A stretch of DNA of 26,726 nucleotides. Origin: JAZFYD01 sp036443405 (GTDB lineage: Bacteria; Planctomycetota; PLA2). Numbering within the stretch: position 1 is the stretch's first letter; the number at the start of each line of letters is the position of its first letter. Made by a program: the position numbers and the translations under genes. The notes under the pieces are model-generated. The model was not told the origin of the DNA, searched no databases, and was given only the letters and a program-made list of their open reading frames with translations. Where the stretch lies: positions 1 to 26,726 of the forward strand of contig JAZFYD010000007.1 of the NCBI GenBank assembly GCA_036443405.1, written 5' to 3'. Below are positions 7,572 through 15,176 of this stretch, in pieces.

Positions 7572-9580
7572 TGAACGAACTCCTGAACAAAGACCTCCCG
7601 GCGTACATTCCGTGGATTGTGCTGGCCCCGACCCTCGCGGGTTTGATCCAGAACTTCTTCGGGAAGGTTCTGCCGCGCAAGGGCGACATCGTTGTCATCG
7701 CCGGCATGGGCGTGGCGCTCGTGCTTTCGTTGCTCACGCTGTTCCACTGGATCAACCTCGCTCCGGGCGAGTACATGCACTGGCACACGACGTGGTTCTC
7801 GGTGGCAGGCGGCATCGACTTCCATGTCGGGATCATGGTGGACGGATTGACCGCTGCCATGCTCGTCGTCGTGACGCTCGTCTCGTTCCTCGTCTTCCTC
7901 TTTTCCAGCCAATACATGAAGGGGGACCCGTACTACCACCGGTTCTTCTTCTGGCTCTCGTTCTTCGCGACCGCGATGTTGATCCTCGTGGTCGCCGACA
8001 ACCTGCTCCTGCTGTTCATCGGTTGGGAGCTGGTCGGCCTGTGCTCGTACAAGCTGATCGGCTTCTGGAGCCAGGATCTCGCGAACGCGGAGGCGGCCAA
8101 GAAGGCATTCATCACGACGCGCATCGGCGACGTCGGCATGCTCATCGGCCTGATGATGCTCTACAACGCCGCGGGCAGCTTCGCGTTCAGCGACGTGTTC
8201 GCGGCGGTGCAGTCCGGCGTGATTTCCGGCGACGTCCTGACCTGGGCGGGCATCGGCCTGTTCCTGGGCGCGGCCGGCAAGTCGGCGCAGTTCCCGTTCC
8301 ACGTCTGGCTGCCGGATGCGATGGCGGGTCCGACGCCGGTCAGCGCGCTGATCCACGCGGCGACGATGGTCGCGGCGGGGGTCTACTTGGCGGCGCGCAT
8401 GTTCCCGATCTTCACTCCGGAGGCGCTGCAGTACATCGCGTGGACCGGCGGCATCACGGCGATCCTCGGTTCGATCATCGCGGTCACGCAGACGGACATC
8501 AAAAAGGTCCTGGCGTACTCCACGATCAGCCAGCTCGGTTACATGATCATGGGTGTGGGTGTCGGCGCGCCGTGGGCCGCGATGTTCCACCTCTGCACGC
8601 ACGCGCTGTTCAAGGCGTGCCTGTTCCTCGGTTCCGGTTCGGTCATCCACGCGATGCACCACGCCCAGGAGTTGAAGGACATGGGTGGGCTGCGCAAGAA
8701 GCTGCCGATCACGTTTTGGACGTTCGTGATCAGCACCGCAGCGCTGGCGGGACTGCCGCTCACGAGCGGTTTCCTCAGTAAGGACGCGATCCTCGCGCAG
8801 GCGCTACACAGTCCGACTCCCGGGGTGCAACCGCTGTTCTGGATCGGTCTTGCGGCGGCATTCCTGACGGCGTTCTACATGACCCGCATGGTCTGGCTCT
8901 GCTTCATGGGCCAGCCGCGCAACCAGGAGAAGTACGACCACGCGCACGAGTCGCCGTGGCAGATGACGGTGCCGCTGGTGGTGCTGGCGCTGTTTTCGAT
9001 CGGCCTTATCTGGGGCGGCTTCGAGGAGAAGTTTTTCCGCACGCCCGCGGATTACACGTTCTTCCCGGACAACGAATTTGTGCAAGGGGCCTACGTCGCG
9101 CCGGGAGAGCATCTCCACGAGCACGGCCACCCGTTCTGGTTCTATGCGTGCGCCGTCGGTGTCGGCGTCGGCGGCATCGCGCTCGGTCTGATGCTGTTCG
9201 CCAGGGGCAAGCGCGACCAGGACACGAAACTCCTGCCCGGGTCGCTGCACGACCTGGCGAAGGGCAAGTTCTATCTCGACGAGTTCTATCTCAACGGGTT
9301 CATCGGCGGCTGGAACAAGGTCGCCGCGGCGGCCAATGTGGCCGACTCGCGTGTCGTTGACGGCTTGGTAAACAACGTCGGCAGCGGCGGACTGCTCGCC
9401 GGTGATCTGTGCGGCGACGCCGACCAGCTTGTCGTGGACGGCGCCGTCAACGGTGTCGCCGATGTCACGCAGGCCGCCGGCGCGGTCGCTTCCGCCGCGC
9501 AGACCGGCCGTCTGCGCAACTACCTCACGGCCGCGGTGTTCACGACGGCCATCGGATTGCTGATTCTCATTCTGCTCTAG
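7571..9580 (+). CDS. nuoL: NADH-quinone oxidoreductase subunit L (antiporter-like)
   Basis: A 669-residue antiporter-like subunit at the distal end of the membrane arm. The proton-path residues are present: the glutamate in LLFIGWELVGLCSYKLIGFW, the lysine in AGKSAQFPFHVWLPDAMAGP, then TPVSALIHAATMVAAG and the central lysine in QTDIKKVLAYSTISQLGYM. The histidine-rich segment FHLCTHALFKACLFLGSGSV is typical. The C-terminal third, from about residue 560, is hydrophilic and Ala/Gly/Val-rich before a final hydrophobic helix, as expected for the lateral helix and last membrane anchor. It starts with ATG at 7571, overlapping nuoK. Confidence 0.97.
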   Translation: MNELLNKDLPAYIPWIVLAPTLAGLIQNFFGKVLPRKGDIVVIAGMGVALVLSLLTLFHWINLAPGEYMHWHTTWFSVAGGIDFHVGIMVDGLTAAMLVVVTLVSFLVFLFSSQYMKGDPYYHRFFFWLSFFATAMLILVVADNLLLLFIGWELVGLCSYKLIGFWSQDLANAEAAKKAFITTRIGDVGMLIGLMMLYNAAGSFAFSDVFAAVQSGVISGDVLTWAGIGLFLGAAGKSAQFPFHVWLPDAMAGPTPVSALIHAATMVAAGVYLAARMFPIFTPEALQYIAWTGGITAILGSIIAVTQTDIKKVLAYSTISQLGYMIMGVGVGAPWAAMFHLCTHALFKACLFLGSGSVIHAMHHAQELKDMGGLRKKLPITFWTFVISTAALAGLPLTSGFLSKDAILAQALHSPTPGVQPLFWIGLAAAFLTAFYMTRMVWLCFMGQPRNQEKYDHAHESPWQMTVPLVVLALFSIGLIWGGFEEKFFRTPADYTFFPDNEFVQGAYVAPGEHLHEHGHPFWFYACAVGVGVGGIALGLMLFARGKRDQDTKLLPGSLHDLAKGKFYLDEFYLNGFIGGWNKVAAAANVADSRVVDGLVNNVGSGGLLAGDLCGDADQLVVDGAVNGVADVTQAAGAVASAAQTGRLRNYLTAAVFTTAIGLLILILL

Positions 9581-9588
9581 GACTACGG

Positions 9589-11145
9589 ATGAACGTTCTC
9601 ACTGCTGCCATTTTCCTCCCGCTCGTCGGGTCGATCGCGGTGCTCTTCCTGAAAAAGGAAGACGTCAACCGCATCCGTTGGACGGGACTCGCGTTCGCGA
9701 TCGGCACGTTCGTGCTGTGCACGATCGCCGCACTCAAATGCTTCGATCCGGTCCCGGCGGAGGGCTACCACCACATGGTGGAGGCCAAGTGGATCGATCT
9801 GGGCGGGCGCTTCCAGGTCTTTTACCGCATCGGCCTCGACGGTTTGTCGGGCATGCTGGTGTTCCTCACGGGACTGCTCGCGGTTTGCGCTGCGATCGCT
9901 TCCTGGAACATCGAAAAGGGCGTGCGCGGTTACTGGGCGATGTTCCTCTTCCTCCACGTCGGAGTGATCGGAACGTTTGCGTCGCTCGACCTGTTCATGT
10001 TCTACGTGTTCTGGGAGATCATGCTCCTGCCGATGTACTTCCTCATCGGCGTCTGGGGCGGGCCACGGCGTGTCTACGCGTCGATCAAGTTCTTCCTGTA
10101 CACGCTGTTCGGTTCGATCCTGTTGCTCGCGGGCATCCTCGCGGTCTACTTCGGGCTGACACACGCGGAGTCGGGCTTCACCGGCAACCCGTTCTCCATT
10201 CCAGAGATCGCCGCGTTCGCGGCGAGTCCGCTGGCGCATGGAAACATCCTGCACGTCTTCGGGGCCAACGCGGCCACGATCGGCGTGCTGACGTTCTGGG
10301 GAATGTTCATCGCGTTCGCCGTCAAGGTGCCGGTCTTCCCGTTCCACACCTGGCTTCCGGACGCGCACGTCGAGGCGCCGACGCCGATCAGCGTCATCCT
10401 GGCCGGCATCCTGCTCAAGATGGGCGCCTACGGCATGTTGCGCATCAACTTCCCGTTCTTCCCGGACATCATGAAGGACATGGCGATCTACATCGGGTTG
10501 CTGGGTCTGATCAACATCATCTACGGCGCGCTGGTTGCGATGGCGCAGACCGACTTCAAACGGATGGTCGCGTACTCGTCCGTATCGCACATGGGCTTCT
10601 GCCTGCTCGGTTTCGCGGCGATGACCCCGGAGGGCATGACCGGCGCGATCCTGCAGCTCTTCAACCATGGCACGATCAGCGGCCTGTTGTTCCTCGTGGT
10701 GGGTGTCGCCTATGACCGCGCGCACCATCGCGACCTCAACCGCTTCGGCGGACTGATGTGGAACATGCCGATCTACTCGGCGATTTCAAGCATCGCGATC
10801 TTCGCTTCGCTCGGCCTCCCGGGCCTCAGCGGCTTCATCGGTGAGATCCTGACGTTCATCGGCTCGTTCAAGAGCGAGTTCTACTACGGCGCGAAGATCA
10901 TCACGGTGGTCGCGACGGTCGGCCTCGTGTTGACTGCGGCGTACTACCTGCGCGCGCTGCAGAAGGTGTATCTCGGCAAGACCAACCCGGCGTGCGAAGC
11001 GTTCCCCGACGCGACGCTGCGCGAGAAGCTGGCGATGATTCCGCTGGTGGTTCCGACGATCCTGTTCGGGGTCTATCCGGGGCCGCTGCTGGATCTCATT
11101 CGCGATTCCGTGGCCACGATGACGAAGGTGGCGAGTGTCGGCTAG
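9589..11145 (+). CDS. nuoM: NADH-quinone oxidoreductase subunit M (antiporter-like)
   Basis: A 518-residue antiporter-like membrane subunit. Key residues: the glutamate in FYVFWEIMLLPMYFLIGVWG, the lysine in AVKVPVFPFHTWLPDAHVEA, then PTPISVILAGILLKMGAYG, and the central lysine in AQTDFKRMVAYSSVSHMGFC. FNHGTISGLLFLVVG and LGLPGLSGFIGE are also characteristic. The ATG at 9589, eight bases after the nuoL stop, gives the family N-terminus. The frame is open upstream only as a shadow of nuoL. Confidence 0.97.
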   Translation: MNVLTAAIFLPLVGSIAVLFLKKEDVNRIRWTGLAFAIGTFVLCTIAALKCFDPVPAEGYHHMVEAKWIDLGGRFQVFYRIGLDGLSGMLVFLTGLLAVCAAIASWNIEKGVRGYWAMFLFLHVGVIGTFASLDLFMFYVFWEIMLLPMYFLIGVWGGPRRVYASIKFFLYTLFGSILLLAGILAVYFGLTHAESGFTGNPFSIPEIAAFAASPLAHGNILHVFGANAATIGVLTFWGMFIAFAVKVPVFPFHTWLPDAHVEAPTPISVILAGILLKMGAYGMLRINFPFFPDIMKDMAIYIGLLGLINIIYGALVAMAQTDFKRMVAYSSVSHMGFCLLGFAAMTPEGMTGAILQLFNHGTISGLLFLVVGVAYDRAHHRDLNRFGGLMWNMPIYSAISSIAIFASLGLPGLSGFIGEILTFIGSFKSEFYYGAKIITVVATVGLVLTAAYYLRALQKVYLGKTNPACEAFPDATLREKLAMIPLVVPTILFGVYPGPLLDLIRDSVATMTKVASVG

Positions 11146-11157
11146 CCCGGAAATCCG

Positions 11158-12705
11158 ATGATTCCGCTCAACATTCCCGATCTCTCCGGCCTTCTGGACC
11201 ACTTCCTCGCGGAGGTGGTGCTGTGCCTCGCCATACCGGTGATCCTCGTTGTGGATCTCATCGCGCGTAAGGGGAATCGCGAGAAGACGGCGGGGACACT
11301 CGCGCTCTTCGCCCTCTTGTCCGCGTTCATTCTCGCGTGCGTGCAGTCCACGGGCGAGTCGATCGTCGTCACGAAACTTCTGCGCGCCGACGGTCTCGCG
11401 AAGGCGTTTCGCATCATCGCCCTCGGCGCGGGTTGTGTCGCTGCCTGGTTCGCGGTGCGCGGCGGGGACCTGCGCGGTCGCGGGCACGCCGAGTTCTACG
11501 TGCTGCTGATCGGCGCTGTTGCCGGCGCGTGTTTGACCGCAGCCGCCAACGACATGGCGATGCTCTACCTCTCGATCGAGACGCTGAGCATCTGCGGTTA
11601 CCTGCTCGCGGGCTACAAGCGCAACGACTCGCTGAGCGCCGAGGCCGCGATGAAGTACGTCATCTTCGGCGCGGTGGCGTCCGGGATGATGCTCTACGGA
11701 TTCAGCCTGCTCTACGGGTTCGGCGGCACTTCGGTGCTGACCACCGTTCCCGGGTCCGGCATCGGCCGCTCGCTCGAGGCGGCGGCGTTGACGCGCGCGG
11801 GTGAGCCGGCGTTCCTGATCGCGACCGTGATGGTGTTCGCGGGCCTGGCTTACAAAGTCGCCGCGTTCCCGTTCCAGTTCTGGTGCCCGGATGTGTATCA
11901 GGGGGCGCCCACGTCCGTCGCGGCGTTCCTGGCCGTGGCGAGCAAGGGGGCAGGTTTCGCCGCGCTGTTGCGTGTGGTGAGTGCGGCGACCGCGGGCGGC
12001 GCGGCCAATACCGAGATGATCCTGTCGGCCAACGAGACACTCAAGATCGTGCTGGTCGTGATGGCGCTCATCACGATGACGCTCGGCAACGTCGCCGCGC
12101 TGCGGCAGACCAACGCGAAGCGGCTCTTGGCGTACAGCTCGATCGCGCACGCCGGGTACCTGTTGCTCGGTGTTGCGGTCTGCACCGACGCCGCCGCGGC
12201 CGCGATCGTCTTCTACATGTTCGTCTACCTGTTCATGACGCTCACCGCGTTCTTCACCGTTTCGATGGTCGAGCGCGAGACTGGGCGCGTGGACATCGAC
12301 GCGTTCGAAGGCCTGGGTTTCCGGTCCCCGTTGTTTGCCGGGTGCCTGCTGGTCAGCCTCCTGGCTCTGACGGGTCTGCCGCCCACCGGCGGGTTCGTAG
12401 GCAAATTCTTCCTGTTCAAGGAAGTGTTCGCGCTTTCCGGCTCCGGGTCCGCGAACGGGATGTTCTTTTTCTGGGCCGGCGTGATCGGTCTTCTGAACAG
12501 CGTCATCTCGCTCGCCTACTACATGCGTTTCGTGAAGGTCATGTACCTCGGCAAGCGCACCGATGGCCCGGGGCTCGCTCTGGCGCCCGTCGACACCGGC
12601 ATCTTGGTCGGCTTGACCATTCCGGTACTGCTGCTGGGTTTTGCCGGGTTCGTGATCACGCCGCTCTATGAGGTGGCTCAGCGACTGGCGGAGGGCATCT
12701 TCTGA
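11158..12705 (+). CDS. nuoN: NADH-quinone oxidoreductase subunit N (antiporter-like)
   Basis: A 515-residue antiporter-like subunit, last of the eleven nuo genes. Family residues include the glutamate in MLYLSIETLSICGYLLAGY, the lysine in GLAYKVAAFPFQFWCPDVYQ, then GAPTSVAAFLAVASKGAGF, and RQTNAKRLLAYSSIAHAGYL. The TGLPPTGGFVGKFFLFKEVF segment near the C-terminus is conserved. It begins 12 bases after nuoM. Its TGA overlaps the ATG of the following small gene. Confidence 0.97.
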   Translation: MIPLNIPDLSGLLDHFLAEVVLCLAIPVILVVDLIARKGNREKTAGTLALFALLSAFILACVQSTGESIVVTKLLRADGLAKAFRIIALGAGCVAAWFAVRGGDLRGRGHAEFYVLLIGAVAGACLTAAANDMAMLYLSIETLSICGYLLAGYKRNDSLSAEAAMKYVIFGAVASGMMLYGFSLLYGFGGTSVLTTVPGSGIGRSLEAAALTRAGEPAFLIATVMVFAGLAYKVAAFPFQFWCPDVYQGAPTSVAAFLAVASKGAGFAALLRVVSAATAGGAANTEMILSANETLKIVLVVMALITMTLGNVAALRQTNAKRLLAYSSIAHAGYLLLGVAVCTDAAAAAIVFYMFVYLFMTLTAFFTVSMVERETGRVDIDAFEGLGFRSPLFAGCLLVSLLALTGLPPTGGFVGKFFLFKEVFALSGSGSANGMFFFWAGVIGLLNSVISLAYYMRFVKVMYLGKRTDGPGLALAPVDTGILVGLTIPVLLLGFAGFVITPLYEVAQRLAEGIF

Positions 12706-13202
12706 TGACCGACGGGACTTCTAGCGACGGGACTAGCGACAGTGACGCGCGCGTCACATTTCTGAACCGCATCCTCAGCGGGACGGTCAACTCGATGATC
12801 CAGTACACGGCCGTGTCGGTGCCCTTTGTGGCGCCGGGGTGCGAGCCGTTCGTGGAGCGCATGGACAAGATGCGCAACGAGGAGATCGCCCAAACCAACG
12901 TGCTGAGCCAGCTCATCAACCGGTTCCGCGGCGTGCCGTCGACCGAGGCGTTTCCGTACTGGAACATCGATCTCAACTACCTCGACATCCGTTTCATGGC
13001 GCGGTTCGGCGCCGAGCACCAGGAGCGGGTGATCGCGGAGATCGAAGCGGGGCTAGCGGGCATCAAGAGCGACCCGGTCGCGTATACGAAGGTGCTGGGC
13101 ATGCTCGAAGAGAAACGAGCGCACCTTTTGGAGCTGCGCGACATCGGCAAGCTGCCCGAGCCGGAACCCGAACCCGCGCCGCCCTCCGCGGCCGAGGATT
13201 AA
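12705..13202 (+). CDS. Ferritin-like four-helix protein coupled to nuoN (function unknown)
   Basis: A 165-residue soluble protein whose ATG overlaps the nuoN stop codon, so it is translationally coupled to complex I. I see four amphipathic helical stretches at about residues 17-43, 46-75, 95-125 and 130-155. Their spacing and sequence resemble bacterioferritin: LNRILSGTVNSMIQY compares with the LNEALANELVAINQY type of helix A, and MRNEEIAQTNVLSQLINRFR with helix B. The diiron ligands appear degraded. Helix A lacks the glutamate, the ExxH of helix B is E-I-A-Q, and helix D has EEKRAH rather than ExxH. The N-terminus is Ser/Asp/Gly/Thr-rich with a small duplication (GTSSDGTSDSD), and the C-terminus is Pro/Glu-rich. 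The ferritin-like assignment is by eye and tentative. It could be a structural or regulatory accessory of complex I. Confidence 0.6.
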   Translation: MTDGTSSDGTSDSDARVTFLNRILSGTVNSMIQYTAVSVPFVAPGCEPFVERMDKMRNEEIAQTNVLSQLINRFRGVPSTEAFPYWNIDLNYLDIRFMARFGAEHQERVIAEIEAGLAGIKSDPVAYTKVLGMLEEKRAHLLELRDIGKLPEPEPEPAPPSAAED

Positions 13203-13240
13203 GGGAATAACCGGCCCGCCGACGCAGAGGAGGCGCTCGC

Positions 13241-13510
13241 GTGTTTTTCCGGCTGCTGGTGCTCTATCTCGTCCTGGTCAACGCGTTTGTGTATTTCCTG
13301 TTCTGGCTCGACAAGCGTCGCGCGCGGAAGGGACAGCGGCGCATCTCCGAAAAAGAGCTCCTGATGTGGTCCGCGCTCGGCGGCTGGCCCGGCGCGCTGA
13401 CGGCGATGCGCAAGTTCCGCCACAAGACGAAGAAGCGATCGTTCCGCGCGTGGTTGTTCGGGTTGATCGCGCTGCAGATCGCGCTCGCCGCGTACCTTCT
13501 GCTTCGTTGA
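13241..13510 (+). CDS. DUF1294 family small membrane protein
   Basis: An 89-residue protein with a hydrophobic N-terminal helix (about residues 3-22) and a C-terminal helix (about 71-87). Between them is a basic loop with the DUF1294 signature: WLDKRRARKGQRRISEKELL, then ALGGWPGALTAMRKFRHKTK and KRSF. Function of the family is unknown. The start is GTG at 13241, preceded by AGAGGAGG at 13226-13233. It lies 38 bp after the ferritin-like gene and may be the last gene of the nuo transcript. Confidence 0.85.
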   Translation: MFFRLLVLYLVLVNAFVYFLFWLDKRRARKGQRRISEKELLMWSALGGWPGALTAMRKFRHKTKKRSFRAWLFGLIALQIALAAYLLLR

Positions 13511-13513
13511 AGA

Positions 13514-13701
13514 AGAAGGAACCACAGAGGCACGAAGGCTCGCAGGAAGTTCGGACCTTCGCCCGACTCTTTCTATCCAAGCCTCCCGCGGGTCAGCGCG
13601 AGCCGCGGGCAAAGCCGACGCGTTCGAAGGAAGGAGAAAAGGGCCGGGGTCCGACTGGATTCGCAGGCACCGGAACGCCTCCGTGTCTCTGTGGTTTTCT
13701 T
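13514..13701. mobile_element. Non-coding block bounded by inverted repeats (MITE-like)
   Basis: The left end (about 13514-13538) reads AAGGAACCACAGAGGCACGA and the right end (13678-13701), on the other strand, reads AAGAAAACCACAGAGACACG, followed by GAGG. These are near-perfect inverted repeats of about 24 bp enclosing about 140 bp without a gene. The ACCACAGAGRCACRGAGG type of sequence is a widespread intergenic repeat in environmental bacterial genomes, as I recall. The block separates the nuo/DUF1294 unit from a convergent reductase gene. It may be a small non-autonomous element or a large bidirectional terminator hairpin. No target-site duplication is obvious. Confidence 0.55.
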
Positions 13702-13707
13702 AGAGCG

Positions 13708-14631
13708 CTACTTGCGCTTGTACCACTCGAGGTCGGGCGAGTGCGGTTTGGTGGCGGCGCGCAGCTTCTTTCGCTCGTCCCCGTCCATGGGCTTCAGGTT
13801 GCGTGCGACGTGTGCCACGAGTTCGACTTCCCGCACGCTCTGGCATCCAACGATGGTCGTCGCTGCAGGCAGTCCGCACGTGTAACGCAGGCAGTCCTCG
13901 GCGGTCACGATCGAGTCCTTCGGGAGCCGGCCGGAGCAGTAGACCTTCATGGCGATGACGCCGACGTTCTTGTTGTTCGCGTACGGAAGCAGCGTGGTCT
14001 CGAACGACCGGTGCCATGGGTCGATGCAGTTGAGCGGAATCAGCAGCGTGTCGAAGCGCTGTTGCCTCAGCATGTTTCGAAACACCGTGGGATCGTAGTG
14101 ACCCGTGATGCCGAGGTAGCGGACGCGTCCGTCTTTTTGCGCCTGCAAGCCCGCTTCGAGCGCGCCACCCTTTTTCAGGATCGCGTCGTTGTCGTCGTCC
14201 GAGCGAAGCGCGTGAAACTGCCAGAGATCCACGTGGTCGGTGCGCAGCCGTTTCAGGGATTGGTCGAGTTCCGACAACGCGCCGTCGCGTTTGCGCTCGA
14301 GCGTTTTGGTCGTGAGAAAGACGTTCTTGCGCGCGCCGCCGAGTGCGATGCCGATCCGCTCCTCGCTGCGCGTTCGGCCGTACGTCGGCGCCGTGTCGAT
14401 GTATGTGATGCCCAACTCCACCGCGCGGCGGACGACCGCGACGGCGACTTTCCAATCGGGCCGTCCGAGTTCCGCCGTGCCGAGGCCGACGATCGGGACT
14501 TTTACGCCGGTGTTCCCGAGCGCTCGAAGCGGCATCGGCTTCGATTCTGCGAAAACCGGCCGAAAACCCGCCAGTGAAAGGCCTGCGACGGCCGAACCGG
14601 CCAAAAAGCCCCGTCGACTCACGTCCGACAT
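13708..14631 (-). CDS. Tat-exported aldo/keto reductase
   Basis: A 307-residue aldo/keto reductase with a twin-arginine signal: MSDVSRRGFLAGSAVAGLSL, then AGFRPVFA as the likely cleavage region. The (beta/alpha)8 fold uses NADPH to reduce carbonyls. Visible catalytic elements are the Asp in GITYIDTAPTYG and the following Tyr, the Lys in NVFLTTKTL, and the His in HVDLWQFHAL. Cofactor-side motifs such as IVGCQSVREVE near the end also fit. Codons before 14631 are open but unlike the family, and the Tat signal fixes the ATG at 14629-14631. Export by Tat implies that the enzyme folds with its cofactor before crossing the membrane. The substrate is unknown. It diverges from the selenocysteine thioredoxin gene, 94 bp away. 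Confidence 0.9.
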   Translation of the reverse strand: MSDVSRRGFLAGSAVAGLSLAGFRPVFAESKPMPLRALGNTGVKVPIVGLGTAELGRPDWKVAVAVVRRAVELGITYIDTAPTYGRTRSEERIGIALGGARKNVFLTTKTLERKRDGALSELDQSLKRLRTDHVDLWQFHALRSDDDNDAILKKGGALEAGLQAQKDGRVRYLGITGHYDPTVFRNMLRQQRFDTLLIPLNCIDPWHRSFETTLLPYANNKNVGVIAMKVYCSGRLPKDSIVTAEDCLRYTCGLPAATTIVGCQSVREVELVAHVARNLKPMDGDERKKLRAATKPHSPDLEWYKRK

Positions 14632-14698
14632 GGCAGCGATTCTAGCGAAGATCGTGGCCACTGCGGGGCCCGGGACGCTGAAGGAACGGCCGCGATTC

Positions 14699-14723
14699 GG
14701 CCGATAGGGCCGACTGAGGCCGA
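14699..14723 (+). other. Three GGCCGA direct repeats before the thioredoxin start
   Basis: GGCCGA occurs at 14699-14704, 14708-14713 and 14718-14723, nine and ten bases apart, just before the ATG at 14726. GAGG at 14716-14719 is the likely ribosome binding site, so the third repeat overlaps it. The array could be a binding site or chance in GC-rich DNA. Confidence 0.25.
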
Positions 14724-14725
14724 TC

Positions 14726-15151
14726 ATGAACAAACTGATTCTCGTCATCGCCGTGGCCGCACTCGTTTCCGTGTTTGCGCTTCCCGATGCCCGGTCACCC
14801 GAGCAGATCGCGGCCGCCGACGCCGCTGGAGCGGCGAGCAGCTCCGGCCCGCTCATCGCGACCATCTCCAACGGCGAAGAGGTCGACATCGAGGATCACC
14901 TCGTCAGTGGCAAGAAGACCGTCGTGTATTTCTACGCCGATTGGTGAGGCCCCTGCAAACAGATGGGTCCTCAGTTGGAGGCCCGCATCAAGACGCTGGA
15001 CAGCGTCCGGCTTCGCAAGGTGAACATCGTGAACTGGGGGTCCGACGTCGCCAAGCAGCACGGCATCAACTCACTGCCGTCGCTGCGTTTGTACGACGGA
15101 AAAGACCTCAAATTGGACAGCGGCCCCGCGGTCCTGTCGGCGCTGAACTAG
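14726..15151 (+). CDS. Exported thioredoxin-like selenoprotein, UGA read as selenocysteine (W-U-G-P-C)
   Basis: Read straight through the TGA at 14945-14947, this is one 141-residue protein. Residues 1-20 (MNKLILVIAVAALVSVFALP) are a signal peptide or membrane anchor, so the thioredoxin domain acts outside the cytoplasm. The redox motif lies after VVYFYADW: TGA is codon 74 and the next residues are G75-P76-C77-K78-Q79-M80. The TGA therefore replaces exactly the first cysteine of WCGPC. After it the frame continues through KVNIVNWGSDVAKQHGIN and the cis-Pro segment SLPSLRLYDG (Pro118) to a TAG. Neither half alone makes a thioredoxin. RNA hairpins begin at the TGA (14945-14973) or just after it (14965-14984). 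Start ATG has GAGG at 14716-14719. A nonsense mutation or base-call error is the alternative, but the exact position argues for Sec. Confidence 0.85.
14945..14984 (+). promoter_or_regulatory. Candidate bacterial SECIS hairpin at the in-frame UGA
   Basis: Two competing stems are visible. Hairpin A (14945-14973) pairs TGAGG with CCTCA, CCC with GGG and CTG with CAG, around a CAAA loop, with bulges T14968 and A14963-T14964: 11 pairs starting at the UGA itself. Hairpin B (14965-14984) pairs GGGTCC with GGA..CCC around the loop TCAGTT, 24 bases after the UGA, the distance usual for bacterial SECIS. Its loop lacks the early G often seen. Either would fit SelB-dependent decoding; which one forms is not decidable by eye. 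Confidence 0.55.
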
Positions 15152-15176
15152 CCGGCGGCGAGGGCAGCGTCGGGCG

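Noticed and set aside
7286..8662. Long minus-strand open frames opposite nuoL, nuoM and nuoN
   Set aside because: They are Arg/Asp/Glu/His-rich shadows caused by GC-rich codon use on the coding strand, and overlap firmly assigned genes.
14726..14947. A 73-residue protein ending at the TGA, or a pseudogene from a nonsense mutation
   Set aside because: The TGA sits exactly on the catalytic cysteine of WCGPC, the frame resumes without any indel and all later thioredoxin features are intact. A random stop would rarely hit this codon.
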